The translations under genes were made by a program, and so were the position numbers. The notes beneath the pieces were generated by a model. It searched no databases. It was not told where the DNA came from and saw only the letters and a program-made list of their open reading frames with translations. A stretch of DNA of 64,000 nucleotides from an uncultured Microbacteriaceae bacterium. GTDB lineage: Bacteria; Actinomycetota; Actinomycetes; Actinomycetales; Microbacteriaceae. The stretch covers positions 237,076-301,075 of the forward strand of contig CANKXX010000004.1 in assembly GCA_947487835.1 (NCBI GenBank), read 5' to 3'. Positions 8,093 to 15,929 of the stretch are shown in pieces. The stretch's first letter is position 1. Each line of letters begins with the position of its first letter.

Positions 8093-10624
8093 TCAGGCCC
8101 CGATGACGGGGATCGAGTCGGTCACCGTGGGCATCGACGGTCGCATGATGCTGCCGTCCTCGCGGCGGTAGCGCGAATTCGTGTCCTGCGACGGGGCGCC
8201 CTCGAGCACGGGGCCCTGGCCGTCGAGCCGGATCTCGATGTCCGATTCCGCCGACACCCGGTACGTCGTGCCGCGGACGCGGAACGAGACCCCGCCCCCG
8301 CCCTCGATCACCGAGACGCGCATGGACTCCGTCCGCAGCGTGACCAGGATCCTCGTGCCGTGCCAGATGAGCCGGAAGCTGAGCTCCGGCCAGTCCGTGG
8401 GCAGCCGCGGGTCGAAGGACAGCGTGCCGTCGTAGTCGCGCATGCCGCCGAACCCGTTGACGAGCGCGCTCCACACCCCGCCGGCCGACGCGACGTGCAC
8501 GCCGTCCGCGGTGTTGTTGTGCAGGTCGGCGAGGTCGATGAACGCGGTGTGCAGGAAGTACTTGAGCGCCAGGTCCCGGTAGCCGATCTCCGCCGCGATG
8601 ATCGACTGCACCACGTTGGAGAGCGAGGAGTCGCTCGTGGTCAGCGGGTCGTAGTAGTCGAAGTCGGCGAGCTTCTCGCGCTGGGTGAACTGGTCGCCCT
8701 GGAGGAACAGGGCGAGCACGACGTCCGCCTGCTTCAGCACCTGGAACCGGTAGATCACCAGCGGGTGGAAGTGCAGCATGAGGGGCTTCTGCTCCTCGGG
8801 GGTGGCGGCCAGGTCCCACACCTCGCGCTCGAGGAAGTGCGAGTCCTGCGGGTGGATCTCGAGCGCCTCGGAGTACGGGATCGCCATCGTGGAGGCGGCG
8901 CGCTCCCACTCGTCGAGCTCCTCGCGGCGCAGCCGCAGCCGGGTCACCATGCGGTCGTACGCGTCGGGCCGCGCGCGCTCGATGGCCCGCACCACCTTGC
9001 GTGCGTAGCGCAGATTGAAGCGCGCCATCACGTTCGTGTAGAGGTTGTTGTTGACGACGGTCGTGTACTCGTCCGGTCCGGTGACGCCGTGGATCTCGAA
9101 CGTGGAGTCGCCGTTGTGGCGCCAGAAGCCGAGCGTCATCCACATGCGCGCCGTCTCCACGGCGATGTCGACGGCGCCCTCCGCGAGGAAGTCGACGTCG
9201 CCCGTCGCGTCGACGTACTTCGCGAGGGCATACGTGATGTCGGCGTTGATGTGGTACTGCGCGGTCCCCGCGGCGTAGTAGGCGGAGGCCTCCTCGCCGT
9301 TGATGGTGCGCCAGGGGAAGAGCGCGCCCGCCTCGTTGAGCGCGCGGGCGCGCTCCCGGGCGAGCGGCAGCATGGTCGCGCGGCTGCGCAGCGCGTTCCG
9401 AGCCCAGATCGGGCTCGTGTAGGAGAGGTAGGGAACGACGTAGATCTCGGTGTCCCAGAAGTAGTGACCGCTGTAGCCGCTCCCGGTCAGGCCCTTGGCC
9501 GGGATGCCGAGGCCGTCGGCCCGCGCGGCGGCCTGCGCGAGGTGGAAGAGGTTCCACCGCACGGCCTGCTGCACGTCGTCGTGGCCGGGGATCTCGACGT
9601 CCGAGCGCGCCCAGTAGTCGTCGAGCCACTCGCGCTGCTTCCGGTACTGCAGCTCCACACCCTCGGCACGCGTGCGGTCGAGCGTGCGCTGGCACCGGTC
9701 GATGAGCTCGCGGGTCGGGGTGCGGCGCGAGCTGTGGTAGCTCACCGTCTTGGTCACCCGCACCGGTGCGCCCTGCTTCGCCGCCACCGAGTACACGGTC
9801 TTGGCGATGTCCTCGTCGCAGTAGTGCTCGACGCTGTACTCGTTCTCCGTGTCGATGCTGTGGTCCGCGGCGACGGCGAGCGTCATGCCCGAGTTCGCGA
9901 TCCGGTAGCTCAGCACGCTGCGGCCGTCGTTCTGCCAGTGCTCGTGCGGCTCGAACACCCGCTCGGACACCCGCTGGGCCTTCCGCGGGTCGTTGAGGAT
10001 CTTCGTGTCGCCACCGCCGCCGCTCCCCGCGTACTCGTCCTCGCCGTCCTGCCGGTTGAGGAGCTGGCAGGACACCGTGATGGGCGCATCGGAGTCGAGC
10101 AGCGTGACCTCGAGCGACATGATCGCAAGGTGCCGCTCGGGGAAGGAGACCATGCGGCTCGACGTGACGCGCACGCGCTTGCCCGCGGGGGTGAGCCAGA
10201 GGATCTCGCGGCGCAGCACGCCGTCGCGGAAGTCGAGCGTGCGGGAGTAGTCGAGTAGGTCGGCCTCGTCGAGCGCGAGCGGCTCGTCGTCGACGTACAG
10301 GCGCATGATCTTGCTGTCCGGCGCGTTGACGATCGTCTGGCCGACCTCGGCGAACCCGTAGGCGCTCTCCGGGTGGCGGATCTTCCAGGTCTCGTGCAGG
10401 CCGTTCACGAACGTGCCGTGCTCGTGCGCCCGGCGTCCCTCCGCGTTGTTGCCGCGGAAGCCGAGGAAGCCGTTGCCCACGGCGAACAGGGTCTCGGCGA
10501 CGCTCGTGTCGCCCGGCTCGTAGCGCAGCTCGGTCAGGCGCCAGGGGTCGACCGGGAACCGGTCGCGGTCGAGCTCCGGCTGGCGCGGTTCGCCGGGCCG
10601 TGCCCCGTCTCCCGTGGGGCTCAT
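8093..10624 (-). CDS. glycoside hydrolase family 65 disaccharide phosphorylase
   Basis: The 843-residue product is full length for GH65 inverting phosphorylases (maltose, trehalose, kojibiose or nigerose phosphorylase), which split an alpha-glucosyl disaccharide with phosphate to glucose and beta-glucose 1-phosphate. It has the N-terminal beta-sandwich with GNGFLGFRGNNAEG near residue 47, then the catalytic (alpha/alpha)6 barrel. The active-site loop is WRTINGEEASAYY; Glu444 is the probable general acid. PAGTAQYHINAD-like sequence follows. The ATG at 10624 overlaps the stop of the upstream beta-phosphoglucomutase gene by four bases (ATGA), linking production and use of beta-glucose 1-phosphate. 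The exact linkage specificity cannot be read from the sequence. The frame open to 12535 upstream is a shadow. Confidence 0.9.
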   Translation of the reverse strand: MSPTGDGARPGEPRQPELDRDRFPVDPWRLTELRYEPGDTSVAETLFAVGNGFLGFRGNNAEGRRAHEHGTFVNGLHETWKIRHPESAYGFAEVGQTIVNAPDSKIMRLYVDDEPLALDEADLLDYSRTLDFRDGVLRREILWLTPAGKRVRVTSSRMVSFPERHLAIMSLEVTLLDSDAPITVSCQLLNRQDGEDEYAGSGGGGDTKILNDPRKAQRVSERVFEPHEHWQNDGRSVLSYRIANSGMTLAVAADHSIDTENEYSVEHYCDEDIAKTVYSVAAKQGAPVRVTKTVSYHSSRRTPTRELIDRCQRTLDRTRAEGVELQYRKQREWLDDYWARSDVEIPGHDDVQQAVRWNLFHLAQAAARADGLGIPAKGLTGSGYSGHYFWDTEIYVVPYLSYTSPIWARNALRSRATMLPLARERARALNEAGALFPWRTINGEEASAYYAAGTAQYHINADITYALAKYVDATGDVDFLAEGAVDIAVETARMWMTLGFWRHNGDSTFEIHGVTGPDEYTTVVNNNLYTNVMARFNLRYARKVVRAIERARPDAYDRMVTRLRLRREELDEWERAASTMAIPYSEALEIHPQDSHFLEREVWDLAATPEEQKPLMLHFHPLVIYRFQVLKQADVVLALFLQGDQFTQREKLADFDYYDPLTTSDSSLSNVVQSIIAAEIGYRDLALKYFLHTAFIDLADLHNNTADGVHVASAGGVWSALVNGFGGMRDYDGTLSFDPRLPTDWPELSFRLIWHGTRILVTLRTESMRVSVIEGGGGVSFRVRGTTYRVSAESDIEIRLDGQGPVLEGAPSQDTNSRYRREDGSIMRPSMPTVTDSIPVIGA

Positions 10625-11385
10625 CGCTCGCCGCCCAGGAAGGCCGCGAGGTCGTCGACGACGACGTGGGCTCCGGACTGCCGCAGGGCGGACTCCCCCG
10701 CACCGCGGTCCACGCCGACGACGAGGCCGAAGCCCCCCGCTCGGCCCGCGGCGACGCCGGAGATGGCGTCCTCGAACACCACGGCCTCGGCGGGCTCGAC
10801 GCCGATGCCGCGGGCGCCGTGTACGAACATGTCGCCGGCCGGCTTGCTCGCCAGGTGCTCCTCGGCGGCGACGACGCCGTCGACGATGACGGGGAAGAAG
10901 TCCAGGAGTCCGGCGGCGGTCAGCACCCACCGCGCGTTCTTGGAGCTGGAGACGACGCCCATGGGAACGCCCTCCCCGTGCAGCCGGCGGACCAGCGCGA
11001 GCGAGCCCGGGTAGGGGGCGATGCCCTGCTCGGTCAGCACCCGGGTGAAGACGTCGTTCTTCCGGTTGCCCACACCGCTCACGGTGTCGGCGCTCGAGGG
11101 ATCGTCCGCCGAGCCCCAGGGCAGCTCGATGCCGCGCGACGCGAGCAGCCCGGCGACCCCCTCGTAGCGGGTCTTCCCGTCGAGGTACCGGTAGTAGTCG
11201 TCGTCCGTGTAGGGCCCGTCGACCCCCTTCTCCACGAAGACCTCGGTGAACAGCGTGCGCCAGGCGAGCATGTGGATGTCGGCCGTCGGCGTGAGCACGC
11301 CGTCGAGGTCGAACAGCACCCCGCGAAAGTTCTCGAGCGGGGGAAGGGCGGATGCGCTGTCGTGAGCGTCCAGGGGGTACTCCAA
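10621..11385 (-). CDS. pgmB: beta-phosphoglucomutase, HAD superfamily
   Basis: This enzyme would turn beta-glucose 1-phosphate into glucose 6-phosphate for glycolysis. The 254-residue product has all HAD motifs: FDLDGVL with Asp26 (nucleophile) and Asp28; VVSSSKNA (motif II Ser); the ASKPAGDMF Lys; and VFEDAISG for Mg binding. A helical cap lies after motif I. It is co-transcribed with and overlaps the GH65 phosphorylase by four bases, the usual partnership for maltose- or trehalose-type phosphorylase routes. The operon is divergent from a LacI regulator, which probably controls it. Confidence 0.92.
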   Translation of the reverse strand: MEYPLDAHDSASALPPLENFRGVLFDLDGVLTPTADIHMLAWRTLFTEVFVEKGVDGPYTDDDYYRYLDGKTRYEGVAGLLASRGIELPWGSADDPSSADTVSGVGNRKNDVFTRVLTEQGIAPYPGSLALVRRLHGEGVPMGVVSSSKNARWVLTAAGLLDFFPVIVDGVVAAEEHLASKPAGDMFVHGARGIGVEPAEAVVFEDAISGVAAGRAGGFGLVVGVDRGAGESALRQSGAHVVVDDLAAFLGGER

Positions 11386-11431
11386 GGATCGGGCGGGCTG
11401 GGGTGAGCGGTGCTGCTTGCAGAAGAATACG

Positions 11432-11449
11432 CGCGCATGGTGATGCGCG
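11432..11449. promoter_or_regulatory. candidate LacI operator upstream of pgmB
   Basis: CGCGCAT (11432-11438) and ATGCGCG (11443-11449) form a perfect inverted repeat with a 4-base centre, about 50 bases upstream of the pgmB start and in the space shared with the divergent lacI-type gene. LacI proteins bind such dyads, but many GC-rich dyads occur by chance. Confidence 0.3.
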
Positions 11450-11514
11450 GCCGACAGGCCGCGCCCGGGAACGCGGCGCGCCTCCCGCGGTCACGACACG
11501 GCGCCCGATCTCGC

Positions 11515-11568
11515 TAGCATCGACGGGTGAAGACGTCGCACCGCCCGGGCGCCGAGTCCCGTGGTTAG
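11515..11568 (+). promoter_or_regulatory. lacI promoter with leaderless 13-codon mini-ORF
   Basis: TAGCAT at 11515-11520 is a good -10 and stands six bases before a GTG at 11527. That GTG would begin a leaderless 13-residue peptide ending with TAG at 11566-11568. The regulator's own GTG (11561) lies inside this mini-ORF in another frame. This arrangement could couple translation, or it could be accidental. Confidence 0.4.
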
Positions 11569-12598
11569 GGGCGCGGCCGCCACCACGCCGCGCATGGCGG
11601 ACGTCGCCCGCCTCGCCGGCGTCTCCCAGCAGACGGTGTCGCGCGTGGTGAACGGCAAGACCAACGTGACCCCGGAGGTGCGGGAGCGGGTCGAGCGCGC
11701 AATCCAGCAGCTGCGCTACCACCCCAACGTCGCGGCGCGGGCCCTGGCGGGCAACCGGGCCATGAACGTCGGCGTCGTGGCGCTCGGGATGCCCCTGCAC
11801 GCCAACACGGCGATGCTCTACGGCATCACCGAGGAGGACTGGGACCACGGGTACGGCACCAGCGTGATCACCATCGAGAAGGTGAGCGGACCACGGCTCC
11901 GCGAGGCGGTGCAGCATCACCTCGCGGCCGGGGTCGCCGGCATCGTGCTCCTCACGTCGCTCGCGGCCGCCGAGGAGGCGATCGGCGACCTGAAGACCAG
12001 CGTGCCCGTCGTGCTGTTCGGACCCGAGGGCGACGACCGGCCGGGCGTGCTCTCCCTCGACGAGGCGTCCGGCGGTGCCCTCGCCACCCGTCACCTGCTC
12101 GAGCTCGGCCACGACACGGTCTGGTACATCTCCGGGCGGTCCGACTGGACGACGGACCGGGGGCGCAGAGAGGGCTGGTCGAACGAGCTGAGACGCGCCG
12201 GCCGCGTCGTCCCGCCGGTGCTTCCGAGCGACTGGACGGCCGCCTCGGGCTACGAGGCCGGCCTCCGGATCGCGGCGGACCCGTCGATCACCGCGGTGTT
12301 CGCGTCGAACGACGACGTGGCGCTCGGCGCCTGCAAGGCCCTCGCCGACCGCGGCGTGCGGGTGCCCGAGGACGTGAGCATCGTCGGCTTCAACGACGTG
12401 CCGTTCGCCGAGTACTTCCGCCCCGGTCTGACCACCGTGCGGCTCGACTTCTTCGAGGTGGGCCGCGTGTGCGCCCGCGAGGTGATCGCGAACATCGCGG
12501 GCGAGCGCCGGACGGATCGGGCGCTTCCCGAGCACTCGCTCGTCGTCCGGGCGAGCACCGCTCCCCCGCCGGCGTCCCCGGGCCGCTCCGCGTCCTGA
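11561..12598 (+). CDS. LacI family transcriptional regulator (for GH65 operon)
   Basis: The product has 345 residues from GTG 11561, or 334 from ATG 11594. The DNA-binding domain MADVARLAGVSQQTVSRVVN is followed by the hinge helix (YHPNVAARALAG) and a periplasmic-binding-type ligand domain ending with the usual VPEDVSIVGFNDVPFAEYF segment near the C-terminus. The second start gives the standard LacI N-terminus, so the first eleven residues are doubtful. It is divergent from pgmB-GH65 and probably represses them until an alpha-glucoside appears. Confidence 0.88.
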   Translation: MVRGAAATTPRMADVARLAGVSQQTVSRVVNGKTNVTPEVRERVERAIQQLRYHPNVAARALAGNRAMNVGVVALGMPLHANTAMLYGITEEDWDHGYGTSVITIEKVSGPRLREAVQHHLAAGVAGIVLLTSLAAAEEAIGDLKTSVPVVLFGPEGDDRPGVLSLDEASGGALATRHLLELGHDTVWYISGRSDWTTDRGRREGWSNELRRAGRVVPPVLPSDWTAASGYEAGLRIAADPSITAVFASNDDVALGACKALADRGVRVPEDVSIVGFNDVPFAEYFRPGLTTVRLDFFEVGRVCAREVIANIAGERRTDRALPEHSLVVRASTAPPPASPGRSAS

Positions 12599-12660
12599 CG
12601 ACCGGCACCGGCAGGCCGGGCGGCGCGATCACCACCCTCTACCCAGGCAGGATGCCTAGG

Positions 12661-12765
12661 ATGTTAGCGCACTATCAGTGCGACCGACGTCCGCAGCCGA
12701 GCCCGGGGGGAGCATCGCGCCATGTCGACACCGATGCCCCGTGCGCGCTCGATGAGCGCTAACAC
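12661..12765 (+). promoter_or_regulatory. two LacI-type half-palindromes around the SGNH gene start
   Basis: ATGTTAGCGC at 12661-12670 gives a perfect left half, and GAGCGCTAACA at 12755-12765 a perfect right half, of the dyad TGTTAGCGCTAACA used by many actinobacterial LacI proteins. Each lacks a good partner half. They flank the ATG at 12722, and the second overlaps an alternative in-frame ATG at 12752. Function is inferred only from this resemblance. Confidence 0.3.
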
Positions 12766-13702
12766 GGGTTCGCCCGGTTCCCTCGGCGGCGTGCCGGCCG
12801 ACGCTCAGCGAGACAGCAGCGCATACCGGCCCGGAGACCTGACGACCGCCCTGTGCCACGCGGCGCTGTCCCCCTTCATGCGCGCCTGGTACCGCCGCGG
12901 CCTCACCGCGAACGACTTCCTCCCCCGCCCCGAGGACACGACGGCGCACGCCTGCGGGCCCCGTCCGGCCCGGATCCTCCTCCTCGGCGGCGCCGGCCCC
13001 CTGGTGGGCTGGGGTGTCCGCTGCCAGGACCTCGCCCTCCCGGGGCAGCTCGCCCGCCTGCTCGCGGCCGGGACGGGCCGCGGCATCGATGTCACCGTCG
13101 TCGTCGACCGGGAGCTCGCCCTCGAGGGCGCCCTGTCCGTGCTCGCGGACCGCGACCTGCGCGTCGACGCGGTGATCGTGGTGACCGGCGCGCGCGAGGC
13201 GGTCACGCTCCGCTCGCCGCGGGCCTGGCACCAGGACCTGGTCGCGCTGATCCGCGGCCTGCGGGCGGCCGGCCCGCGCTCGGCGCAGATCGTGCTCGCC
13301 GGGACTCAGCCGATCCGCTCCATCCCCGCGTTCCGGTCCGCCGTGCTCGGCGGCATCGCGGAACGCCACGGGAGCCGACTGAACGACATCGTGCGCGAGG
13401 TCTGCGAGAGCGAGCCGCAGGCGGTTTTCGCCCCGATGCCCGCCCCGACGGACGCGCACAAGGGCCGGTACCGCTCCCCCGCAGGCTTCCGTCAGTGGGC
13501 CGAGGTCATCGCCCCCCATCTGGTGGCGGGCATCGCGGCGGGCGGCGGCGGCGGCCGAGCGGCCCGGGATCCTCGCGCCGGGAAGCCCGGCCGCGAGCCG
13601 GCGTGCGAGAGCACGCACTGCCCGGGACGCGCGACCGGCATGGACTCCGACCACGTCCCCGCGAGCCGACCCGAGCGACCGCGGACGAACCGGCCCGACT
13701 AG
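12722..13702 (+). CDS. SGNH/GDSL-hydrolase-like protein
   Basis: The 326-residue product has an alpha/beta fold of SGNH type. ILLLGGAGPLVGWGVRCQDL near residue 85 stands where SGNH proteins carry block I, and VDAVIVVTGAREA near 155 resembles block III with the Asn position changed to Gly or Ala. The late FAPMPAPTDAHKGRYRS segment resembles block V (DxxH), with Asp and His present. The classical block I Ser is not obvious, so catalysis is uncertain. There is no signal peptide. The C-terminal 60 residues are Gly/Arg/Pro-rich and probably disordered. ATG 12722 or 12752 may be the true start. The function is not recognised. Confidence 0.55.
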   Translation: MSTPMPRARSMSANTGSPGSLGGVPADAQRDSSAYRPGDLTTALCHAALSPFMRAWYRRGLTANDFLPRPEDTTAHACGPRPARILLLGGAGPLVGWGVRCQDLALPGQLARLLAAGTGRGIDVTVVVDRELALEGALSVLADRDLRVDAVIVVTGAREAVTLRSPRAWHQDLVALIRGLRAAGPRSAQIVLAGTQPIRSIPAFRSAVLGGIAERHGSRLNDIVREVCESEPQAVFAPMPAPTDAHKGRYRSPAGFRQWAEVIAPHLVAGIAAGGGGGRAARDPRAGKPGREPACESTHCPGRATGMDSDHVPASRPERPRTNRPD

Positions 13703-13727
13703 GCCGCGCAGCGGGAACAGGCCCCGG

Positions 13728-14825
13728 CTAGGCCGCCGGACGGTCGGTCAGGGTCACGTCGAGGGTCTGCTCCTCGTCGCCCCGCCGCACGTCGACGCCG
13801 ACCCGGTCCCCGGGATCCTGCTGCCGGAGCGCGGCGAGCAGGTCCTCCGGCGAGCCGATGTCCTCGCCCTCGATCGCGGTCACGACGTCGCCCGGGCGAA
13901 TGCCGGCGGCCGCCGCCGGTCCGCCGTTCGACACCGAGAGCACGATCGCCCCGGTCGTGTCGCTCAGGCTGAGCTGCTCGGCGATCTGCGGCGTGATCGC
14001 GCCCGGCACGAGTCCCATGAAGGCGTGATCCGCGGTGCCGTCCTCGATCAGCTCCTCGGCCACCTCGGTCGCGGTCGGGGACGGGATGGCGAAACCGAGG
14101 GCGACCGCTCCGGCAGACGGCGGGATGTAGGCCTCGCTGATGCCGATGATCTGACCCCGGCCGTTCACCACGGCTCCCCCCGAGTTGCCGGGGCTGATGG
14201 CCGCGTCGGTCTGGATGAGGTCCACGAGGGACTGGCTGCTCGACGCGGAGCCGGGGATCTCGCGGTGCAGGCCCGACACGATGCCGGACGTCGCGGTGTT
14301 CTCGAAGCCCAGCGGGGAGCCGATCACCACGGCGAGCTCGCCGATCACGGGCAGGCTCGACGCGAACTCCGCGGCAGGGAGATCCTCCCGCTCCGCCTGG
14401 ACCAGCGCGAGGTCGGTGATCGGGTCCGTCGCCGTGACCGTGCCGTCCACCCGCCGGCCGTCGGCGAACGCCACCTCGACGCCGGTGTTGCCACGCACCA
14501 CGTGCTCGTTCGTGAGGATGAGGCCGTCCTCGTGGTACACGACGCCGCTGCCCAGGCCGCCGTCGGTGAAGATCGTGACGACCGACGGCTGCACCGAGCG
14601 CACGATGTCGGGAATGCTCATCTCCTCGCCCTGCTCGGCGGAGCCGGCGCGCGCCGACGGCGTGGGCGACGGGGACGGCGCCGCCGACTCCGTCGCGGTC
14701 GGTGCGGGGAGGCCGACGCAGCCGGCGAGCGCGAGCGCCGACACCGCAGTGGCGATCACCGCCCCTCCGCCGCTCCTCGGGCGGCGACGACCGGTCCGGA
14801 CGGGTCCCTCTGCGCGCATGGTCAC
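13728..14825 (-). CDS. HtrA/DegP-like serine protease, lipoprotein, one PDZ domain
   Basis: The 365-residue product would be an extracytoplasmic protease for damaged or misfolded proteins. A short basic N-terminus and hydrophobic segment end in the lipobox LALAGC (Cys36), so it is lipid-anchored. After a Pro/Ser/Thr linker comes a trypsin-like domain with the complete triad: His108 in TNEHVV, Asp138 in TDLAL, Ser215 in PGNSGGAV. One PDZ domain follows (GIRPGDVVTAIEG). Start codons GTG 14825 and ATG 14819 are both possible. It is divergent from padR across a shared region that contains the PadR-like palindrome, so it may be a regulon member. Confidence 0.9.
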   Translation of the reverse strand: MTMRAEGPVRTGRRRPRSGGGAVIATAVSALALAGCVGLPAPTATESAAPSPSPTPSARAGSAEQGEEMSIPDIVRSVQPSVVTIFTDGGLGSGVVYHEDGLILTNEHVVRGNTGVEVAFADGRRVDGTVTATDPITDLALVQAEREDLPAAEFASSLPVIGELAVVIGSPLGFENTATSGIVSGLHREIPGSASSSQSLVDLIQTDAAISPGNSGGAVVNGRGQIIGISEAYIPPSAGAVALGFAIPSPTATEVAEELIEDGTADHAFMGLVPGAITPQIAEQLSLSDTTGAIVLSVSNGGPAAAAGIRPGDVVTAIEGEDIGSPEDLLAALRQQDPGDRVGVDVRRGDEEQTLDVTLTDRPAA

Positions 14826-14891
14826 GGAAAAATCTTCCCCCCGCCGCGCCCCTCTGCATAGGGAGCGCGAGCCGGGCGTTGACCACCGTCA

Positions 14892-14910
14892 CTATATCTA
14901 GTAGATATAG
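14892..14910. promoter_or_regulatory. PadR-type palindromic operator
   Basis: CTATATCTA (14892-14900) and TAGATATAG (14902-14910) form a perfect 9-base inverted repeat around one G. This AT-rich dyad stands out in GC-rich DNA and lies in the shared upstream region of padR and the HtrA-like gene, about 26 bases before the padR start. PadR proteins bind such sequences, so autoregulation is likely. Confidence 0.75.
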
Positions 14911-14935
14911 ACCTAGACGACGAACGGCGGCATGA

Positions 14936-15496
14936 GTGACCAGATCCGACCAGACCCAGACCGCCGTGCTCGGCGCCCTGAGCATCCGGCCCATGACCGG
15001 CTACGCCCTGCGCGAGGAGATCGTGTCGACGCTCGGGCACTTCTGGAGCGAGAGCTTCGGCCAGATCTACCCCGCGCTGGCCCGGCTCGAGCGGGAGGAC
15101 CTCGTCGGGCGTCGCGACGAGGGCGCCCGCACGTCGAGGTTCGCCATCACGCCGGCGGGTGTGACGCGGTTGCGGGAACTCCTGGCCGAGCCGCCGCAGC
15201 TGGTCAAGCCGAGGAACGGGGTGCTGCTCCGGCTGTTCTTCGGCCGGCAGCTCGGGCCCGACCGATGCCGGGAACTGGTGCGGGAGCGGCGGGAGGCCGC
15301 GCTGCATCAGCTCACCGACCTCGCCCGCGCCCGAGCGGAGGTGGAGGCGGACGCGTCGCTCGCGGACCAGGCCCCCTACATCCTGCTCACGGTGTCGGCG
15401 GGCGAGCACGGCGCCCGAGCGACGATCGCCTGGGCCGACGAGGCGCTCGCCACGCTCGACGGGCTCACCGGGTTCACCGACGGCGGCACGGCGTGA
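14936..15496 (+). CDS. PadR family transcriptional regulator
   Basis: The 186-residue product has the PadR winged helix at residues 9-80: AVLGALSIRPMTGYALREEI, then SFGQIYPALARLEREDLV as the recognition region and a wing with RTSRFAITPAG. The C-terminal helical part (PadR C-terminal, Vir-like) serves dimerisation. GTG 14936 is chosen because the family N-terminus follows at once. An overlapping ATG at 14932 is in a different frame. The gene overlaps the following membrane protein by four bases (GTGA), so that protein is probably its regulated partner. Confidence 0.92.
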   Translation: MTRSDQTQTAVLGALSIRPMTGYALREEIVSTLGHFWSESFGQIYPALARLEREDLVGRRDEGARTSRFAITPAGVTRLRELLAEPPQLVKPRNGVLLRLFFGRQLGPDRCRELVRERREAALHQLTDLARARAEVEADASLADQAPYILLTVSAGEHGARATIAWADEALATLDGLTGFTDGGTA

Positions 15497-15894
15497 TCCC
15501 GGTGCTCGAGGGTCTCGTCCCCGCCGCCGCGGTCGCGTTCTGCGTCCTCCTGGCCGGGCTCGCCCTCTTCCAGGTGGCGCTCATCGCGGGGGCGCCGCTC
15601 GGTCACCTCGCCTGGGGCGGCCGCGACCGTGTCCTCCCCCGCGGCAAGCGGATCGGCAGCGTCGTCTCCCTCGTGCTGTATGCGGCGTTCGCCCTGATCG
15701 TGCTGCGCCGGGCCGACCTCGTCGCCCTGCTCCCCGGTTCGTTCGCGGCCGTCGCCGTCTGGGTGCTCGCGGCGTACTTCCTGCTGGGAATCGGGATGAA
15801 CGCGGCGTCGCGGTCGCGGGCGGAGCGGCGAACCATGGTCCCGCTGTCGCTCGCGCTCGCGCTGCTCACCCTCGTGGTCGCGCTGGGCGGCTGA
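15493..15894 (+). CDS. small four-helix membrane protein, PadR partner
   Basis: The 133-residue product starts at GTG 15493, sharing GTGA with the padR stop. It has four hydrophobic stretches (near residues 5-30, 50-65, 75-95 and 112-130) and short basic loops such as RGKRIGS and SRSRAERR. It is an integral membrane protein of no family that I recognise. Coupling to padR suggests that it is the main target of that regulator. A terminator follows. Confidence 0.75.
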   Translation: MIPVLEGLVPAAAVAFCVLLAGLALFQVALIAGAPLGHLAWGGRDRVLPRGKRIGSVVSLVLYAAFALIVLRRADLVALLPGSFAAVAVWVLAAYFLLGIGMNAASRSRAERRTMVPLSLALALLTLVVALGG

Positions 15895-15920
15895 CGGCCG
15901 GGTGGAACACCCCCCGGCCG
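15895..15920. terminator. hairpin between padR operon and GH42 gene
   Basis: CGGCCGGG at 15895-15902 pairs with CCCGGCCG at 15913-15920 across a short loop. It lies between two convergent genes that end at 15894 and 15930, so it can end transcription from both sides. Confidence 0.7.
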
Positions 15921-15929
15921 CCGCTCCGC

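Noticed and set aside
8093-12535. 1480-residue frame as one giant protein
   Set aside because: Only the part from 10624 downward is GH65; the remainder is antisense or out-of-frame shadow of pgmB and lacI.
14932-15894. 320-residue fusion frame covering padR and the membrane protein
   Set aside because: Its first 190 residues are a shadow of padR in another frame; the true membrane gene starts at GTG 15493.
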